Positions 63,272-64,000 of a stretch of DNA of 64,000 bases are shown here, one piece after another (positions within the stretch are counted from its first letter, which is position 1; each line of letters begins with the position of its first letter). Under the pieces are notes generated by a model, which did no database searches, had not been told where the DNA came from, and saw nothing but the letters and a program-made list of their open reading frames with translations. The stretch is from positions 21,091 to 85,090 of the forward strand of contig JAKVBI010000009.1 in assembly GCA_022447545.1 (NCBI GenBank), written 5' to 3'. Position numbers and translations under genes: made by a program. Source of the DNA: Myxococcota bacterium (GTDB lineage Bacteria; Myxococcota_A; UBA9160; SMWR01).

Positions 63272-64000
63272 TCAGGCATTCGCCTCGGGGGGGGTGGGAT
63301 CCAGGAGAATCAGAGGCGCGGAGGAGGTTTCGAAGTCTCCCCCAATGGATCCAACGCTCGCTTGCGCGAATTTCAGGACTTCACGGCGACTGAACCGGTT
63401 CGTTTCGCCACTGGCCATCCGGTTGGCGAGCTGGATGCTCGAGAGATCCGGTGCCGTCGTGGTTTGTTCGAAGATTCCTTGCGTTGTCCGAGCCACCAGG
63501 TCCTGCCAACGGATGGAAAGCCAAAGGTGCCGGCTATTGCGCGTATCTTCAAAGATCGAACGTGCAGCGCTCGTCAAGAACGTGTCTTTGGGTTCCAATC
63601 CGCGGGATTCGATGGCCAGGGGTTTCCGATTCGCTGCCATCCTCGTCCCGGAAGCGTCTTCGATGGCCTCGGATTGCATCGCGAAGGTCGAGCTACCCAG
63701 GCGCTTGCTGGACGCCTCGAATTCCGATCCTGCAGAGGTTCCCAACGTGCGAGAGGGGCCGTCGCTCATCGCGGCGCGCCGGATCGAAAGAGCTGTTTGT
63801 GCCGCAGAAGATGCCGACGGAAGGGGGCTCGCTTTCATTCGAGGCGCCGGTACCACGCCCGCTCGGCCTGCGTTGGTGCTGCGTTGGATCGGGCTCGATC
63901 CGGCGAACGAAGTCTGGTCGCTGGTCGCTTGCCTGAGAGCATCAGTCGCGTTGGTTCCAAAGCTCTGCACGGCGTTGCCACTGGGTTGACGGACCGTCTG
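63272..64000 (-). CDS. possible Ser/Thr/Ala-rich protein, 5' end outside window
   Basis: An open minus-strand frame runs from the right edge of the window (no start seen; it continues as QTVRQPSGNAVQSFGTNATD) to a stop at 63272. It is rich in Ser, Thr and Ala with few aromatic residues; a central part reads SIRWQDLVARTTQGIFEQ. No family recognised. Third-position GC is only slightly higher than in other frames, so a real gene is uncertain; a plus-strand frame (63213-63989) is less convincing still because it is Cys/Arg-rich. Confidence 0.35.
   Translation of the reverse strand, partial: QTVRQPSGNAVQSFGTNATDALRQATSDQTSFAGSSPIQRSTNAGRAGVVPAPRMKASPLPSASSAAQTALSIRRAAMSDGPSRTLGTSAGSEFEASSKRLGSSTFAMQSEAIEDASGTRMAANRKPLAIESRGLEPKDTFLTSAARSIFEDTRNSRHLWLSIRWQDLVARTTQGIFEQTTTAPDLSSIQLANRMASGETNRFSRREVLKFAQASVGSIGGDFETSSAPLILLDPTPPEANA

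Noticed and set aside
63213-63989. Plus-strand open frame at the right edge
   Set aside because: Rich in Cys, Arg and Met-start fragments with no motif; probably a shadow or non-coding.

Overview
The window is GC-rich and gene-dense, with coding sequence on both strands. It looks like a chromosomal segment of a Gram-negative bacterium of the deltaproteobacterial type (Myxococcota, Desulfobacterota or an allied lineage). This placement is inferred from the Geobacter-like heme operon order, the MreBCD-PBP2-RodA cassette, GmhA, and secreted lipoproteins and hexosaminidases. I saw no rRNA, tRNA, CRISPR array, insertion sequence or phage gene.

Layout. 1-3.3 kb: end of a CheX/CheC-type phosphatase, larB-larC (nickel-pincer cofactor) and a coupled hydrolase. 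3.5-4.6 kb: a 71-residue archaeal-type histone ending in a strong terminator, then lexA. 4.8-6.2 kb: a pterin operon of two 6-pyruvoyl-tetrahydropterin-synthase paralogues plus folE. 6.2-14.7 kb: a PpiD/SurA-type isomerase facing mreB-mreC-mreD-mrdA-rodA and a HAD phosphatase. 14.7-19.4 kb: thioredoxin, gmhA, a deoxyhypusine-synthase-like gene, a short-chain fatty-acid transporter and a cytochrome P450. 19.7-26 kb: a macro-domain gene and a tightly overlapped heme operon (ccsA/hemX, hemA, hemC, cobA-hemD fusion, hemB, small DUF4177-like gene). 26-40 kb: transport and catabolic genes (GPH symporter, nitronate monooxygenase, DUF3604 lipoprotein, GH20 hexosaminidase, SGNH hydrolase, then LLM oxidoreductase, amidohydrolase, phosphotransferase-like protein and CoA transferase). 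40-48 kb: YjbQ, two alpha/beta hydrolases, a secreted orphan with an unusual double-palindrome promoter, and a 1075-residue beta-helix protein. 48-52.6 kb: a selenium cluster with two genes read through in-frame UGA (a UGSC-family protein and an AhpD-like CxxU protein), each with a bacterial SECIS hairpin just after the UGA. 52.8-64 kb: small secreted proteins, VOC proteins, a GT-C membrane protein, a triple-repeat secreted protein, a CPBP-like protein, typA/bipA, a CHMI-SnoaL fusion and a second P450.

The most notable points are: (1) the two predicted selenoproteins with near-identical SECIS geometry; (2) the stand-alone bacterial histone next to lexA; (3) the tandem PTPS pair, in which each paralogue has lost the half of the active site that the other keeps, suggesting an obligate hetero-oligomer; and (4) a promoter carrying two related palindromes ahead of an uncharacterised secreted protein. 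All functions are assigned by reading motifs; no database search was run.
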